From contig NZ_CP150919.1 of NCBI RefSeq assembly GCF_039909015.1, positions 2,456,501 to 2,520,500 on the forward strand: a stretch of 64,000 bases of DNA, written 5' to 3'. Position 1 is the stretch's first letter; every line of letters starts with the position of its first letter. Source of the DNA: Pseudomonas grandcourensis. Lineage in GTDB: Bacteria > Pseudomonadota > Gammaproteobacteria > Pseudomonadales > Pseudomonadaceae. The position numbers were made by a program, and so were the translations under genes. The notes under the pieces are model-generated. The model saw nothing but the letters and a program-made list of their open reading frames with translations. It had not been told where the DNA came from and did no database searches. Positions 41,115 through 50,082 of the stretch are shown piece after piece.

Positions 41115-42544
41115 GCGCGTTGATCCGTCACGGCAATTTCATCGATGGCCAATGGTCCAGCGATGGTGCCACGTACTCGGTGCTGAACCCGGCCAATGGC
41201 GAACTGATCGCCGAGGTGCAGAAGGCCGGCGCTGAAGAGACCAATCTGGCCATCGAAGCGGCCAACCGTGCATTGCCGGCGTGGCGCAAGCTGACCGCCA
41301 AGGAACGCAGCCAGCGCCTCAAGCGCTGGAGCGACTTGATGCTGAGCCACCAGAAGGATCTGGCCACGCTGCTCAGCCGCGAACAGGGCAAGCCGCTGGC
41401 CGAAGCCATGGGCGAAGTGGTCTATGCCGCGAGCTTCCTGGAGTGGTTCGCCGAAGAGGCCAAGCGCGCCTACGGCGACGTGATCCCGAGCCACAAGGCC
41501 GATGCGCGGATCATCGTGGTCAAGGAAGCCATTGGTGTGGTCGCGGCGATCACTCCTTGGAACTTCCCGCTGGCCATGGTCACGCGCAAGGTCGGCCCGG
41601 CGCTGGCGGCCGGTTGCACGATGATCCTCAAGCCCTCGGAAGAAACCCCGCTGTCGGCCTTCGCCTTGGCGGTGCTGGCCGAGCAGGCCGGGATTCCGGC
41701 GGGTGTGTTCAACGTCGTCTCCGGTGATGCCGTGGCGATTGGCGGCGCGCTGCAAGCGTCCACCGTTGTGCGCAAACTGTCGTTCACCGGCTCGACCCGC
41801 ACCGGCAAACTGCTGATGCGCCAGGCGGCCGACACCTTGAAAAAGGTCTCGCTGGAACTGGGCGGCAACGCGCCGTTCATCGTGTTCGACGACGCCGATC
41901 TGGATGCGGCGGTCAAAGGCGCCATGGCCTCGAAGTTCCGCAACACCGGGCAAACCTGCGTTTGTGTAAACCGCTTCTTCATTCAGGACGGTGTGTACGA
42001 AGCCTTCACCGGCAAACTTGCCGAAGCGGTTGCCGCCATGCGTGTCGGCAGTGCCCTGGATGGGGAAACCGAGCAAGGTCCGCTGATCAACGCCGCCGCT
42101 TTGACCAAGGTCGAGCAGCACGTGAACGATGCGGTGGAGAAGGGCGCCAAAGTCCTGTGCGGCGGCCGCCGTCATGCACTGGGCGGCACCTTCTACGAGC
42201 CGACGATTCTTGCCGAAGCCAGCAGCGACATGCTGATAGCCCAGGATGAAACCTTTGGCCCGGTGGCTGCCTGCTTCCGGTTCAAGGACGAGGCGGAAGT
42301 GCTGCAAAAGGCCAACGACACGCCGTTCGGTCTGTCGGCCTACTTCTACAGCCGCGACATCGGCCGCGTCTGGCGCATGGCCGAAGGCCTGGAAGCCGGC
42401 ATGGTCGGGATCAACGAAGGGATCATTTCCACGGAAGTGGCACCGTTCGGCGGCATCAAGGAATCGGGCCTGGGCCGCGAAGGTTCGAAGTACGGCCTGG
42501 ATGACTACCTGGAGATCAAATACCTGTTGATGGGGGGCCTCTAA
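41111..42544 (+). CDS. Aldehyde dehydrogenase (succinate-semialdehyde dehydrogenase-like)
   Basis: 477 residues, the GabD length. Motifs: AITPWNFPLAMVTRKVGPAL near residue 145, LKPSEETPLSAFAL, FTGSTRTGKLL, the Glu in LELGGNAPFIVFDDADLD near 250, and the catalytic Cys in NTGQTCVCVNRF near 284. The ending GIKESGLGREGSKYGLDDYL is characteristic of GabD-type enzymes. It overlaps the aldo/keto reductase stop by ATGA. In this operon it probably oxidises the aldehyde produced by the neighbouring enzymes; succinate semialdehyde itself remains possible. Confidence 0.92.
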   Translation: MSALIRHGNFIDGQWSSDGATYSVLNPANGELIAEVQKAGAEETNLAIEAANRALPAWRKLTAKERSQRLKRWSDLMLSHQKDLATLLSREQGKPLAEAMGEVVYAASFLEWFAEEAKRAYGDVIPSHKADARIIVVKEAIGVVAAITPWNFPLAMVTRKVGPALAAGCTMILKPSEETPLSAFALAVLAEQAGIPAGVFNVVSGDAVAIGGALQASTVVRKLSFTGSTRTGKLLMRQAADTLKKVSLELGGNAPFIVFDDADLDAAVKGAMASKFRNTGQTCVCVNRFFIQDGVYEAFTGKLAEAVAAMRVGSALDGETEQGPLINAAALTKVEQHVNDAVEKGAKVLCGGRRHALGGTFYEPTILAEASSDMLIAQDETFGPVAACFRFKDEAEVLQKANDTPFGLSAYFYSRDIGRVWRMAEGLEAGMVGINEGIISTEVAPFGGIKESGLGREGSKYGLDDYLEIKYLLMGGL

Positions 42545-42560
42545 GGTTCCCGACCATCAA

Positions 42561-42652
42561 CTGTAGGAGTGAGCCTGCTCGCGATAACGGTTTCACATTC
42601 AACATCATTGTTGTCTGACGCGCCGCCATCGCGAGCAGGCTCGCTCCTACAG
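42561..42652. repeat. REP pair (inverted)
   Basis: CTGTAGGAGTGAGCCTGC ... GCAGGCTCGCTCCTACAG around a ~45-bp spacer between the aldehyde dehydrogenase and MFS genes. Confidence 0.9.
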
Positions 42653-42695
42653 AAAGCATCGGTTTCTCCTTAAATAACAACAACTGGAGACGAAC

Positions 42696-44060
42696 ATGTC
42701 CGTAAAACCGGTAAAAATCGACGACCTGCCCATTGGCCGCTTTCACATCAAGATCGCCGGCCTGACCTTCGGCGCGCACTTCACCGACGGCTACATCCTC
42801 GGCCTGATCGGTATCGCTTTCACCCTGCTGAGCCCACAGATGCAACTGGATGCATTCTGGCAGGGCCTGATCGGCGCTTCGGCACTGATCGGCCTGTTTC
42901 TCGGCAGCCTGTTCTTCGGCTGGATCTCCGACAAGGTCGGCCGGCAGAAAATCTTCCTGGTCAGCTTCGTGCTGATCACTATCGCCTCGGTGATGCAGTT
43001 CTACGTTGAGTCGGCCATGGCGCTGTTCCTGTGCCGGGTGTTGATCGGCATTGGTCTGGGCGGTGACTTCAGTGTCGGCCACGCCATGCTTGCCGAGTTC
43101 GCGCCGAGAAAAAATCGTGGTGTGTTGCTCGGTTCGTTCAGCGTGATCTGGACCTTCGGCTATGTCGCCGCGACTTTCGTCGGCACTGCGATGCTCAGCC
43201 TCGGCGACGATGCCTGGCGCTGGATGCTGGCCTCGTCGGCGATCCCGGCGGCGTTGATTCTGATTGCTCGAATCGGCACCCCGGAATCGCCGCGCTGGCT
43301 GGTCAATCAGGGCCGCATTGCCGAGGCCCGGGCCATCGTCAAGAAACACCTGGGCGAGCACGTCGAACTCGACGAAACCCCGTCCACCGAAACCCGTTCC
43401 GGTTATGCGGTGCTGTTCAGCCGTGAATATCGCAAGCGCACGGCGTTCAACTGCCTGTTCTTCGTGTGCATCGTGATGCCGTACTTCGCCATCTACACCT
43501 TCCTGCCGTCGATCCTGCAGAAGATGGGCCTGGCCGAAGGCTTCGGCACCGAACTGATGCTGAACATGCTGCTGATCCTCGGCGCGTTGATCGGCATCTG
43601 GTGCACCATCAAGTTCACTCGGCGCGGATTCCTGATCAACTCGTTCATCATTCTGGCGGCGGCGTTGTTCCTGCTGGCGGTGTTGCCGGGTAGCGCGGCG
43701 TGGCTGATGGTGCTGGTGTTCGGCCTGTTCACCCTGGTGCTGTCGGCGGTGAGTAACCTGGTGGGCGTGTTCCCGGCCGAGAGCTTCCCGACCGAAGTGC
43801 GCGCCAGCGGTATCGGCCTGGCCACGGCGGTGAGTCGCCTGGGTTCGGCGATCAGCACCTTCCTGTTGCCGGTGAGCGTGGCGGGGATTGGCCTGAGCCC
43901 GACCATGGGCATTCTCGCGGCAATCCTGGCGATTGGCGCGCTGTTGTCGTGGGCCTGGGCGCCGGAGACCAAGTCGCTGACCTTGAGCCAGGCGTGCAAG
44001 GCGCAGAGTCCGGTGGAGGGCGGTGGGCCTGTGGGCGTGAAGGTCGCGACACCCATCTAA
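42696..44060 (+). CDS. MFS transporter of the sugar/acid symporter type
   Basis: 454 residues with about 12 membrane helices. The motif-A sequence GWISDKVGRQKIF lies after helix 2, the RxxxGxGxGGD-like IGIGLGGDFSVGHAMLAEFAP after helix 4, and PESPRWLVNQGR in the central loop (sugar-porter/AAHS signature). It is likely the uptake system for the compound handled by the preceding Fae-homologue/AKR/ALDH genes. TGGAG precedes the ATG. A REP pair separates it from the operon, but the orientation and short distance (150 bp) suggest co-regulation. Confidence 0.92.
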   Translation: MSVKPVKIDDLPIGRFHIKIAGLTFGAHFTDGYILGLIGIAFTLLSPQMQLDAFWQGLIGASALIGLFLGSLFFGWISDKVGRQKIFLVSFVLITIASVMQFYVESAMALFLCRVLIGIGLGGDFSVGHAMLAEFAPRKNRGVLLGSFSVIWTFGYVAATFVGTAMLSLGDDAWRWMLASSAIPAALILIARIGTPESPRWLVNQGRIAEARAIVKKHLGEHVELDETPSTETRSGYAVLFSREYRKRTAFNCLFFVCIVMPYFAIYTFLPSILQKMGLAEGFGTELMLNMLLILGALIGIWCTIKFTRRGFLINSFIILAAALFLLAVLPGSAAWLMVLVFGLFTLVLSAVSNLVGVFPAESFPTEVRASGIGLATAVSRLGSAISTFLLPVSVAGIGLSPTMGILAAILAIGALLSWAWAPETKSLTLSQACKAQSPVEGGGPVGVKVATPI

Positions 44061-44076
44061 GACCTGCGAAATTCCC

Positions 44077-44165
44077 TGTAGGAGCGAGCCTGCTCGCGAT
44101 GACGGAGTGTCAGTCGCCATCAAAGCAGCTGATCCGCCGCTATCGCGAGCAGGCTCGCTCCTACA
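44077..44165. repeat. REP pair (inverted)
   Basis: CTGTAGGAGCGAGCCTGC ... GCAGGCTCGCTCCTAC around a short spacer, between convergent MFS and LysR genes. Confidence 0.9.
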
Positions 44166-44181
44166 CGGGGGGCTTGGTGTA

Positions 44182-45057
44182 TCAGGGGTTGCTGACCAAC
44201 CCCAACCACTCGGTAAACAACCGCACCTTCGACAAGCCCTGCTTGTCGTTCGCCACATCCAGCCAGTAGCCATACGGCCCGATCACTTCCACCGGGGTGA
44301 TCGGCAGCAGGCTGCCATTGGCCAGTTCCTTTTCGATCATCTGCCGGTCGATCACCGCCAGCCCGCCGCCCGCCAGTGCGGTATGGATTACCTGGTCCAG
44401 GGTGCTGAATTCCAGCCCTTGCCCGGCATCGACATCGTCCCGGCCCATGGCCGCCAGCCAGTTCTCCCAGACCTTCAAGCGTTTGCCATCGTGCAGGATG
44501 TGCAGCAACGGAAATTGCCGCAGATCCGGCGACTCGCCGTCGTTGAACAGCTCCGGGCTGGCCACGGCGATGTGCCGTTCCATCACCAGCAGGCGGCTGC
44601 TGCAATGGCTGGCGGCTTCGAGGCCGAAGCGGATGTGGCAGTCGATCTCCGCGAGGCTGTCGTGGCCCATCTGGTTGGTCACGCTCAGGCTGATGTCGGG
44701 GTAGCGCTGCACGAACGCGCGCAGGTGCGCCGATAGCCAGCGGGTCGCCCAGGTGGGCGGCGCGACGATGCGCAGGCGTTGCCGCAGATTGGGTACGCGC
44801 ACGGCCTGCAGCGCTCGTTCGATGTGGTCGAAGGCGTCGCTCAGGTGCGGGGAGAGGGCAGTACCGGATTCGGTCAGGGTCAGGCCCTGGGGCGTGCGGA
44901 TGAACAGTGCGACGCCGAGGTAGTCTTCCAGTTGTTTGATCTGCCGGCTGACAGCGCCCTGGGTGACGTTCAATCCCAGGGCCGCCTGGCTGAAACTGCG
45001 ATGCCGCGCGACTTCTTCAAAGACACGCAGCATGTTGAGCGAGGGCAGTTGACGCAT
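44182..45057 (-). CDS. LysR-family regulator (GcvA-like), downstream of the porin
   Basis: 291 residues. The N-terminal HTH is SFSQAALGLNVTQGAVSRQI, and the C-terminal effector-binding fold is of the GcvA type (PPTWATRWLSAHLRAFVQRY, DCHIRFGLEAASHC). The start at 45057 is preceded by GGAG; a longer frame upstream is non-family. It is transcribed towards the Fae-homologue/MFS operon and follows the ABC/porin operon on the same strand. It could regulate either; no clear T-N11-A site was found by eye. Confidence 0.88.
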   Translation of the reverse strand: MRQLPSLNMLRVFEEVARHRSFSQAALGLNVTQGAVSRQIKQLEDYLGVALFIRTPQGLTLTESGTALSPHLSDAFDHIERALQAVRVPNLRQRLRIVAPPTWATRWLSAHLRAFVQRYPDISLSVTNQMGHDSLAEIDCHIRFGLEAASHCSSRLLVMERHIAVASPELFNDGESPDLRQFPLLHILHDGKRLKVWENWLAAMGRDDVDAGQGLEFSTLDQVIHTALAGGGLAVIDRQMIEKELANGSLLPITPVEVIGPYGYWLDVANDKQGLSKVRLFTEWLGLVSNP

Positions 45058-45179
45058 GAAGGAAGGGCTCCGCACCGGCCGCCGGTGTTGCGTGGGGGCA
45101 GGTTGAATGTACGAAATGTCTGAAGGCCCTATCTGACTATTAGTGTTGAGCTGATGCAAGTGTTGTTTGGGCTGGCCCT

Positions 45180-45263
45180 ATCGCGAGCAGGCTCGTTCCT
45201 ACAATTGACCGCGTTCGCAGTAACAACTCGGTCTAATGTAGGAGCGAGCCTGATCGCGAAGGC
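45180..45263. repeat. REP pair in the opposite arrangement
   Basis: Here the order is reversed: TCGCGAGCAGGCTCG first and TGTAGGAGCGAGCC second, so the units point towards each other differently from the other pairs. It lies between the porin stop and LysR. Confidence 0.75.
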
Positions 45264-45278
45264 GTCCTCAAGGACGCC
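45261..45278 (-). terminator. Hairpin past the porin gene
   Basis: GGCGTCCT / AGGACGCC, 8-bp perfect arms with a 2-nt centre, 12 nt beyond the porin stop on the minus strand. Only a weak T-run follows. Confidence 0.5.
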
Positions 45279-45290
45279 ATTTAATTCAGA

Positions 45291-46472
45291 TCAGAAGTAG
45301 TACCCGATGTTCATGTACAACTGGTTCTCCCATTGATCCGTCCCGCCAGCCCCAAGGCTCTGGGTATAGCTGCTGCCACCAATGTACGGATCGTTCTTGC
45401 CGAATATCCATTCGGTGGCGATCCACAGCTTGCTGAACGAAAACGAGGTACCGAGGATCGCCCGCTCGGAGGTCTTGAAGTCATCGGCGGATTTGTCGAA
45501 GGCGCTGTAGTTGGCGTAGAGCTTGACCCCGCTGATCTGGTCGAACAGGTATTTGCCGGCCACGTCATAACTCACGTCCGCGACGTACAGGTTGCCGCGG
45601 CTGGCGACGTTGTAGGTGCCGTCGTAACCGCCGAGGGTCACCAGTTCATCGGTGCCAGGGTTGCGTGGCGACATCTGCTGCCGCGCCGCTTGCAGTTGCA
45701 CCCCCCACGGACCGTTCTTGCCCAGGTAGTGCACGGCCACGGCATTGCGCCGGCCGTCATTGTCTGTGTCCCGGTTCTGAATGCTGGAGGTCAGGCCGGA
45801 GAGGCCGACCTCGGATTTCCACGGCCCCAGGTCCAGTGCCTTGGCCACGCGCAGTACCACGGTGTTGCGTTCCTGGTTGTCGCTGCCGTCGGCCACATAA
45901 CTGTCGGCCTCCGACACCACGCTGGAGTAGGTGACGCCGTTGCTGGTGCCTTTGCCTTGCCAGGCCGGACGCAGGTAGTAACCGGCCTGGACGTTCCAGT
46001 CACCGCTTTGCTGGATGTACTTGGCGCCGACCTGCTGCACATCTTCCAGGCCGATGACGTTGCCCAGGGTTTCGTAGAAGGTGCTGCCGAAGTACGGCTG
46101 CAATCCAAACGGCACGCTGTTGAGGCCCACTTGCACCTGCTGGTCGGGGTTGAACTTGTAGCCGGCCCACGCGTACTTGGCGAACTGGATGTCGCCGTAG
46201 TTCTTGGTGTACTGGTATGGATAGGAGCGGCCGTAGAAACGGTACTGGGCCTCACCGATCCAGCTGTCGGAGTTGTACTTGGCGCTGAGGAACACGGTGT
46301 CGAGGCCGAACTTCTGGATGTCCCGGTCCGGGTCGTAGTCCCAGCGGGCACGGACGGCGCCGCCGAGGTCGAGGTTGTCGGTGACCTGGACCGCCATGGC
46401 CGGTTCTGCCAGGGCGCCAAGCACCGGTATCAGGGCCATGCAATGGATAGCGCGAAAGGTAGGTGTGCGCAA
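45291..46472 (-). CDS. Outer-membrane porin, beta-barrel type
   Basis: 393 residues with a signal peptide (IHCMALIPVLGALAEPAMA) and alternating-residue beta strands. The chain ends in Tyr-Tyr-Phe, the C-terminal aromatic needed by BamA substrates. Segments such as LDLGGAVRARWDYDPDRD and QVGLNSVPFGLQPYFG fit a family of substrate-specific Pseudomonas porins with ~18 strands. The TTG at 46472, with GGGAG seven bases upstream, is preferred; the ATG at 46439 would shorten the signal peptide. It is the last gene after the peptide-type ABC operon and probably brings the same substrate through the outer membrane. Confidence 0.85.
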   Translation of the reverse strand: MRTPTFRAIHCMALIPVLGALAEPAMAVQVTDNLDLGGAVRARWDYDPDRDIQKFGLDTVFLSAKYNSDSWIGEAQYRFYGRSYPYQYTKNYGDIQFAKYAWAGYKFNPDQQVQVGLNSVPFGLQPYFGSTFYETLGNVIGLEDVQQVGAKYIQQSGDWNVQAGYYLRPAWQGKGTSNGVTYSSVVSEADSYVADGSDNQERNTVVLRVAKALDLGPWKSEVGLSGLTSSIQNRDTDNDGRRNAVAVHYLGKNGPWGVQLQAARQQMSPRNPGTDELVTLGGYDGTYNVASRGNLYVADVSYDVAGKYLFDQISGVKLYANYSAFDKSADDFKTSERAILGTSFSFSKLWIATEWIFGKNDPYIGGSSYTQSLGAGGTDQWENQLYMNIGYYF

Positions 46473-46567
46473 AGTCTTACTCCCGTTTTTGATTTTATGT
46501 TGGCAACAGCAACCCCGGCCGCAGCGAATGCTGCAGCGTGGGGCAAAGGGTTTTGCGGGCCGATGGC

Positions 46568-48217
46568 CTAGGGGCGGATCAACCTCAACGCAGAGCTTTC
46601 AACAGGCATGCCCGCTATCGCCGAAGCGCCCGGCGCCGCCGCCAGCAGTGTCTGGGTGTAGTTGTTCTGTGGCCTGAGCAGCACCTGTTCGGCGGTGCCG
46701 TATTCGACGACTTCGCCCTGGCGCATCACCGCGATGTAGTCGCTGATCTGCGCTGCCACCCGCAGGTCGTGGGTGATGAACAAAATGCTCAGGTTCAGCC
46801 GCTGTTGCAGTTCGGCCAGCAACTCCAGCACCTGCTTTTGCACCGAGACATCGAGGGCCGAAACGCTTTCGTCGGCGATCAGTACTTCCGGGCGCATCGC
46901 CAGTGCCCGGGCGATGCCGATGCGCTGGCGCTGGCCACCGGAAAATTGCCGGGGCTTGCGTTTGAGGGCGTCGCGCTTGAGCCCGACCTGCTCAAGCAAA
47001 TCACCGGCTTCGGCCCAGGCATCCTTGGCCGACAACCCGCGCAATTGCGCGGCGCGAGCGATGATGTCGCCGACCCTATGCCGGGGGTTTAGCGAGCCGT
47101 AAGGGTCCTGGAAAATCATCTGGATACGCCGCCGGTTAGCCGCCAGTGCCGCACCGCGCAGGGCCAGGAAGTCGGTATCGCCAACCCAGACATGACCGCT
47201 ATCGCTGTCCACCAGACGAATCGCCGCTTTCACCAGCGTGCTTTTGCCCGAACCGGATTCACCGACGATGGCCAGGGTCTTGCCCCGTGGCAGTTGCAGC
47301 GAGACATCCCGCAGTGCTGCCACCGAGCGGCCGCCGACGTTGTAGGTCTTGTTCAAATGCTCGATACGCAACGCCAGTTCGCCGTCGGCGCTGGGCACAT
47401 GCAACTCCGGGTGCAGCGCCGGCACCGCCGTGATCAGCTTGCGGGTGTACGGGTGCGCCGGGGCGTTGAGCACCTGGTCGCGCTCTCCGATTTCCACCAG
47501 GCGGCCACCTTCCATCACTGCAATACGGTCAGCGATTTCCGCGACCACACCGAAGTCATGGGTGATGAACAGAATCCCGTGCTGGCCGCGCCCGCGCAGT
47601 TCACGCACAAGTTTCAGCACCTGCGCCTGGGTGGTGACGTCCAGCGCCGTGGTCGGTTCATCGGCGATCAGCAGGTCCGGGTTCATCGCCAGGGCCATGG
47701 CGATCACCACGCGCTGGCATTGGCCACCGGAGAGCTGATGCGGGAAGCTGTTGGCGATCCGTGGCGGGTCGGGCAAATGGGTCGAGTCGAGCAGGGCGAG
47801 CATGCGTTCGCGGCGCTCGGCGGATGGCATTTGCGGCGCATGAATGTCGAAGATTTCCTCGACTTGCCGGCCGATGCGGATTGCCGGATTCAGTGCCGCC
47901 ATGGGCTCCTGGAAAATCATCGCGATGCGGTTGCCGCGCAACTGACGCAAGGCATCGTCCGGCATGCGGCAAATGTCGTCGCCAAGGAAATCGATCACCC
48001 CTTCGCTGTGGCGCAGGCCTTTGGCGTAGTCGCCCATGATCGCTGCCGAAAGCACCGATTTGCCCGAGCCGGACTCGCCGATCACGCAGAGGATTTCGCC
48101 CTTGCGCACGTCCAGGCTGATGCCGTGCACGGCGTGGCTGCGGTCGGCACCGGCGGGCAGTTCGATGGAGAGGTTCTCCACGCGCAACACTTGTTGCAGG
48201 TTCAGTGGGTTGCTCAT
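46568..48217 (-). CDS. Dpp/Opp-type ABC transporter, fused tandem ATPase
   Basis: 549 residues holding two complete ATPase domains, equivalent to DppD and DppF joined. Domain 1 has Walker A GESGSGKS near residue 48, [15 protein letters not shown] and Walker [13 protein letters not shown]. Domain 2 has GESGSGKST near 330, [15 protein letters not shown] and [12 protein letters not shown]. In the second Walker B the residues read DESVSALD rather than DEPxSALD, a mild variant. It energises the two permeases encoded upstream. AAGGAG precedes the ATG; 3 nt separate it from the permease stop. Confidence 0.93.
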   Translation of the reverse strand: MSNPLNLQQVLRVENLSIELPAGADRSHAVHGISLDVRKGEILCVIGESGSGKSVLSAAIMGDYAKGLRHSEGVIDFLGDDICRMPDDALRQLRGNRIAMIFQEPMAALNPAIRIGRQVEEIFDIHAPQMPSAERRERMLALLDSTHLPDPPRIANSFPHQLSGGQCQRVVIAMALAMNPDLLIADEPTTALDVTTQAQVLKLVRELRGRGQHGILFITHDFGVVAEIADRIAVMEGGRLVEIGERDQVLNAPAHPYTRKLITAVPALHPELHVPSADGELALRIEHLNKTYNVGGRSVAALRDVSLQLPRGKTLAIVGESGSGKSTLVKAAIRLVDSDSGHVWVGDTDFLALRGAALAANRRRIQMIFQDPYGSLNPRHRVGDIIARAAQLRGLSAKDAWAEAGDLLEQVGLKRDALKRKPRQFSGGQRQRIGIARALAMRPEVLIADESVSALDVSVQKQVLELLAELQQRLNLSILFITHDLRVAAQISDYIAVMRQGEVVEYGTAEQVLLRPQNNYTQTLLAAAPGASAIAGMPVESSALRLIRP

Positions 48218-48219
48218 GC

Positions 48220-49056
48220 TCAGCTCCTTGCGCCTTTCTGGGCGTGTTCGTCCAGGCCGTCCGCCAACAGGCTCAGGCCCAGCATCAGGGTGGAGATGGC
48301 AATGCACGGGAAGATCACCAAGTGCGGGAAGGCGATGGCCATGCTGCGGCCTTCGTTGATCATGCCGCCCCAGTCCGGGGTCGGCGGTGGCAGGCCGAGG
48401 CCGAGGAAGCCGAGGGCGCCGATCATGATTGCGGTGTAGCCGATGCGCAGGCAGAAATCGACGATCAGCGGCCCGCCGCAGTTGGGCAGGATTTCCACCA
48501 GCATGATGCGCAGCGAGCCTTCACCCTGGGTGATGGCGCTGAGCACGTAGTCCCGGGAACGGATGTCGATGGTCAGGGCGCGCATGATGCGGAAGATCGC
48601 CGGGGCACTGGTGAAGGTCACCGCGATCAGGATGTTCAGCGCCGAAGCGCCGAGGGCGATGATGATCACGATGTACAGCACCAGCACCGGGAAGGACAGC
48701 ACGGTGTCGGCGACATAGGACAGGAAGGCGTCGACCTTGCCATTGAAGTAACCGGCGCACAGGCCCATGGCGATGCCCACGGCGAACGCGGTCAGGGTGG
48801 CCAGGATCGACCAGAACAGCACGGTGCGGGTGCCCCAGATCAGCCGCGAGAGAATGTCCCGGCCAATCATGTCGGTGCCCAGCAGGAAGCTCTGGCCGCT
48901 GGGGTCAGCGGTCATCGGCGTGAGCAACGGGCTGAAGCTTGCCAGCGGATCATGGGGCGCCAGCCACGGCGCAAACGCGGCGACCAGTACCCAGCCGCCC
49001 ACCAGCAGCAGGCCGAGCAGGGCCAATGGATGTTTGAACGAGTGCAGGAAGCTCAT
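48220..49056 (-). CDS. Dpp/Opp-type ABC permease, DppC-like
   Basis: 278 residues with six membrane helices (N-terminal LALLGLLLVGGWVLVAAFAPW first). The EAA-type loop is seen around MIGALGFLGLGLPPPTPDWG, the DppC family hallmark. It overlaps the upstream permease gene by 4 bp (GGAGG site lies within the end of the previous gene) and forms the second subunit of the inner-membrane channel. A longer in-frame upstream start at 49455 would overlap the previous gene and is rejected. Confidence 0.93.
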   Translation of the reverse strand: MSFLHSFKHPLALLGLLLVGGWVLVAAFAPWLAPHDPLASFSPLLTPMTADPSGQSFLLGTDMIGRDILSRLIWGTRTVLFWSILATLTAFAVGIAMGLCAGYFNGKVDAFLSYVADTVLSFPVLVLYIVIIIALGASALNILIAVTFTSAPAIFRIMRALTIDIRSRDYVLSAITQGEGSLRIMLVEILPNCGGPLIVDFCLRIGYTAIMIGALGFLGLGLPPPTPDWGGMINEGRSMAIAFPHLVIFPCIAISTLMLGLSLLADGLDEHAQKGARS

Positions 49057-50006
49057 TGGCCACCTCCGCCAAGACTGCGCAAGGTGATGCGCGGGTTGAG
49101 CCAGGTGTAGGCCAGGTCGGAAAAAATCTTGGTTGCGCCAACCACCGCGCCGCTGATCATCGCGCAGGCTTCGATCAGGTACACGTCGTGGTTCAGTGAC
49201 GCGGTGTACAGCAGCGAGCCGAAGCCCTTGTAGGCGAAGAACACCTCGACCACGATCACGTTCGACAGCAGCCACGGGATGTACAGCATGATCACCGTGA
49301 TCGGTGCGATCAGCACATTGCGCAGGGCATGACGCAGCACGATGCGCGACGTCGACGCACCCTTGAGGCGAGCGGTGCGGATGTACGGCGCCTGCATCAC
49401 TTCGACCATCGAGGCACGGGTGATGCGCGCCAGGTAACCGATGCCGAACAGGCACAGCACCATCAGTGGCAGGGCCAGTTCGGCGACGTTGAAACCTTCG
49501 CTCATGCTGCTCACGCCCGGCAGCCAGTTGAGCCAGAAGACGAAGATCGCCGAAACGAACACCGCACTGGCGAAGTCTGGAATCGACGTGGTGACAATCG
49601 ACAGGAACGACACCAGGCGGTCCACCAGCGAACCCTGGCGAATGCCCGCCAGAATGCCCAGGGTCAGGGCCACCGGCACCATGATCAACAGCGCCAGCCC
49701 GGCGAGGATCAGGGTTTGCCCAAGGTTGGGCAGCAGCAGGTTGATCACAGGCTCACGAAAGTGCACCGAAGTGCCCCAGTCGCCGCTGATGAAGTCCTTC
49801 AGCCATACCAGGTAGCGCCACAGGAACGGCTGGTTGTAGCCATGTTCCACCAGCCACGCGGCACGCTGGTCGGCGGCGGAGTAGGGGCCGAGGACGTTGA
49901 TCGCCACGTCCTCGATGTTCAGTTCGAGGGCGACGAACACGATCAGCGACACCGACAGCAGGGTCGCGATCAACGCCATCAATTTGCGTAACAGAAATTC
50001 AGCCAT
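49053..50006 (-). CDS. Dpp/Opp-type ABC permease, DppB-like
   Basis: 317 residues with six membrane helices. The family-specific loop is ALPLMVLCLFGIGYLARITR, then MVEVMQAPYIRTARLKGAS, the EAA-like coupling motif. The long periplasmic loop between helices 1 and 2 (VLGPYSAADQRAAWLVEHGY, GDWGTSVHFREPV) is normal for DppB. It pairs with the DppC-like subunit and lies directly after the binding protein gene. Confidence 0.93.
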   Translation of the reverse strand: MAEFLLRKLMALIATLLSVSLIVFVALELNIEDVAINVLGPYSAADQRAAWLVEHGYNQPFLWRYLVWLKDFISGDWGTSVHFREPVINLLLPNLGQTLILAGLALLIMVPVALTLGILAGIRQGSLVDRLVSFLSIVTTSIPDFASAVFVSAIFVFWLNWLPGVSSMSEGFNVAELALPLMVLCLFGIGYLARITRASMVEVMQAPYIRTARLKGASTSRIVLRHALRNVLIAPITVIMLYIPWLLSNVIVVEVFFAYKGFGSLLYTASLNHDVYLIEACAMISGAVVGATKIFSDLAYTWLNPRITLRSLGGGGQ

Positions 50007-50082
50007 GCTTGCAGGCTCCGGCTAATCAAGGGATGCCGGCCCGCCGCACCGGTCGGTGGGCGGGCACGGATGGGGCTGCGCG

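Noticed and set aside
49057..49455. Longer start for the DppC-like permease
   Set aside because: It would overlap the previous permease gene almost entirely; the GGAGG-preceded ATG at 49056 fits.
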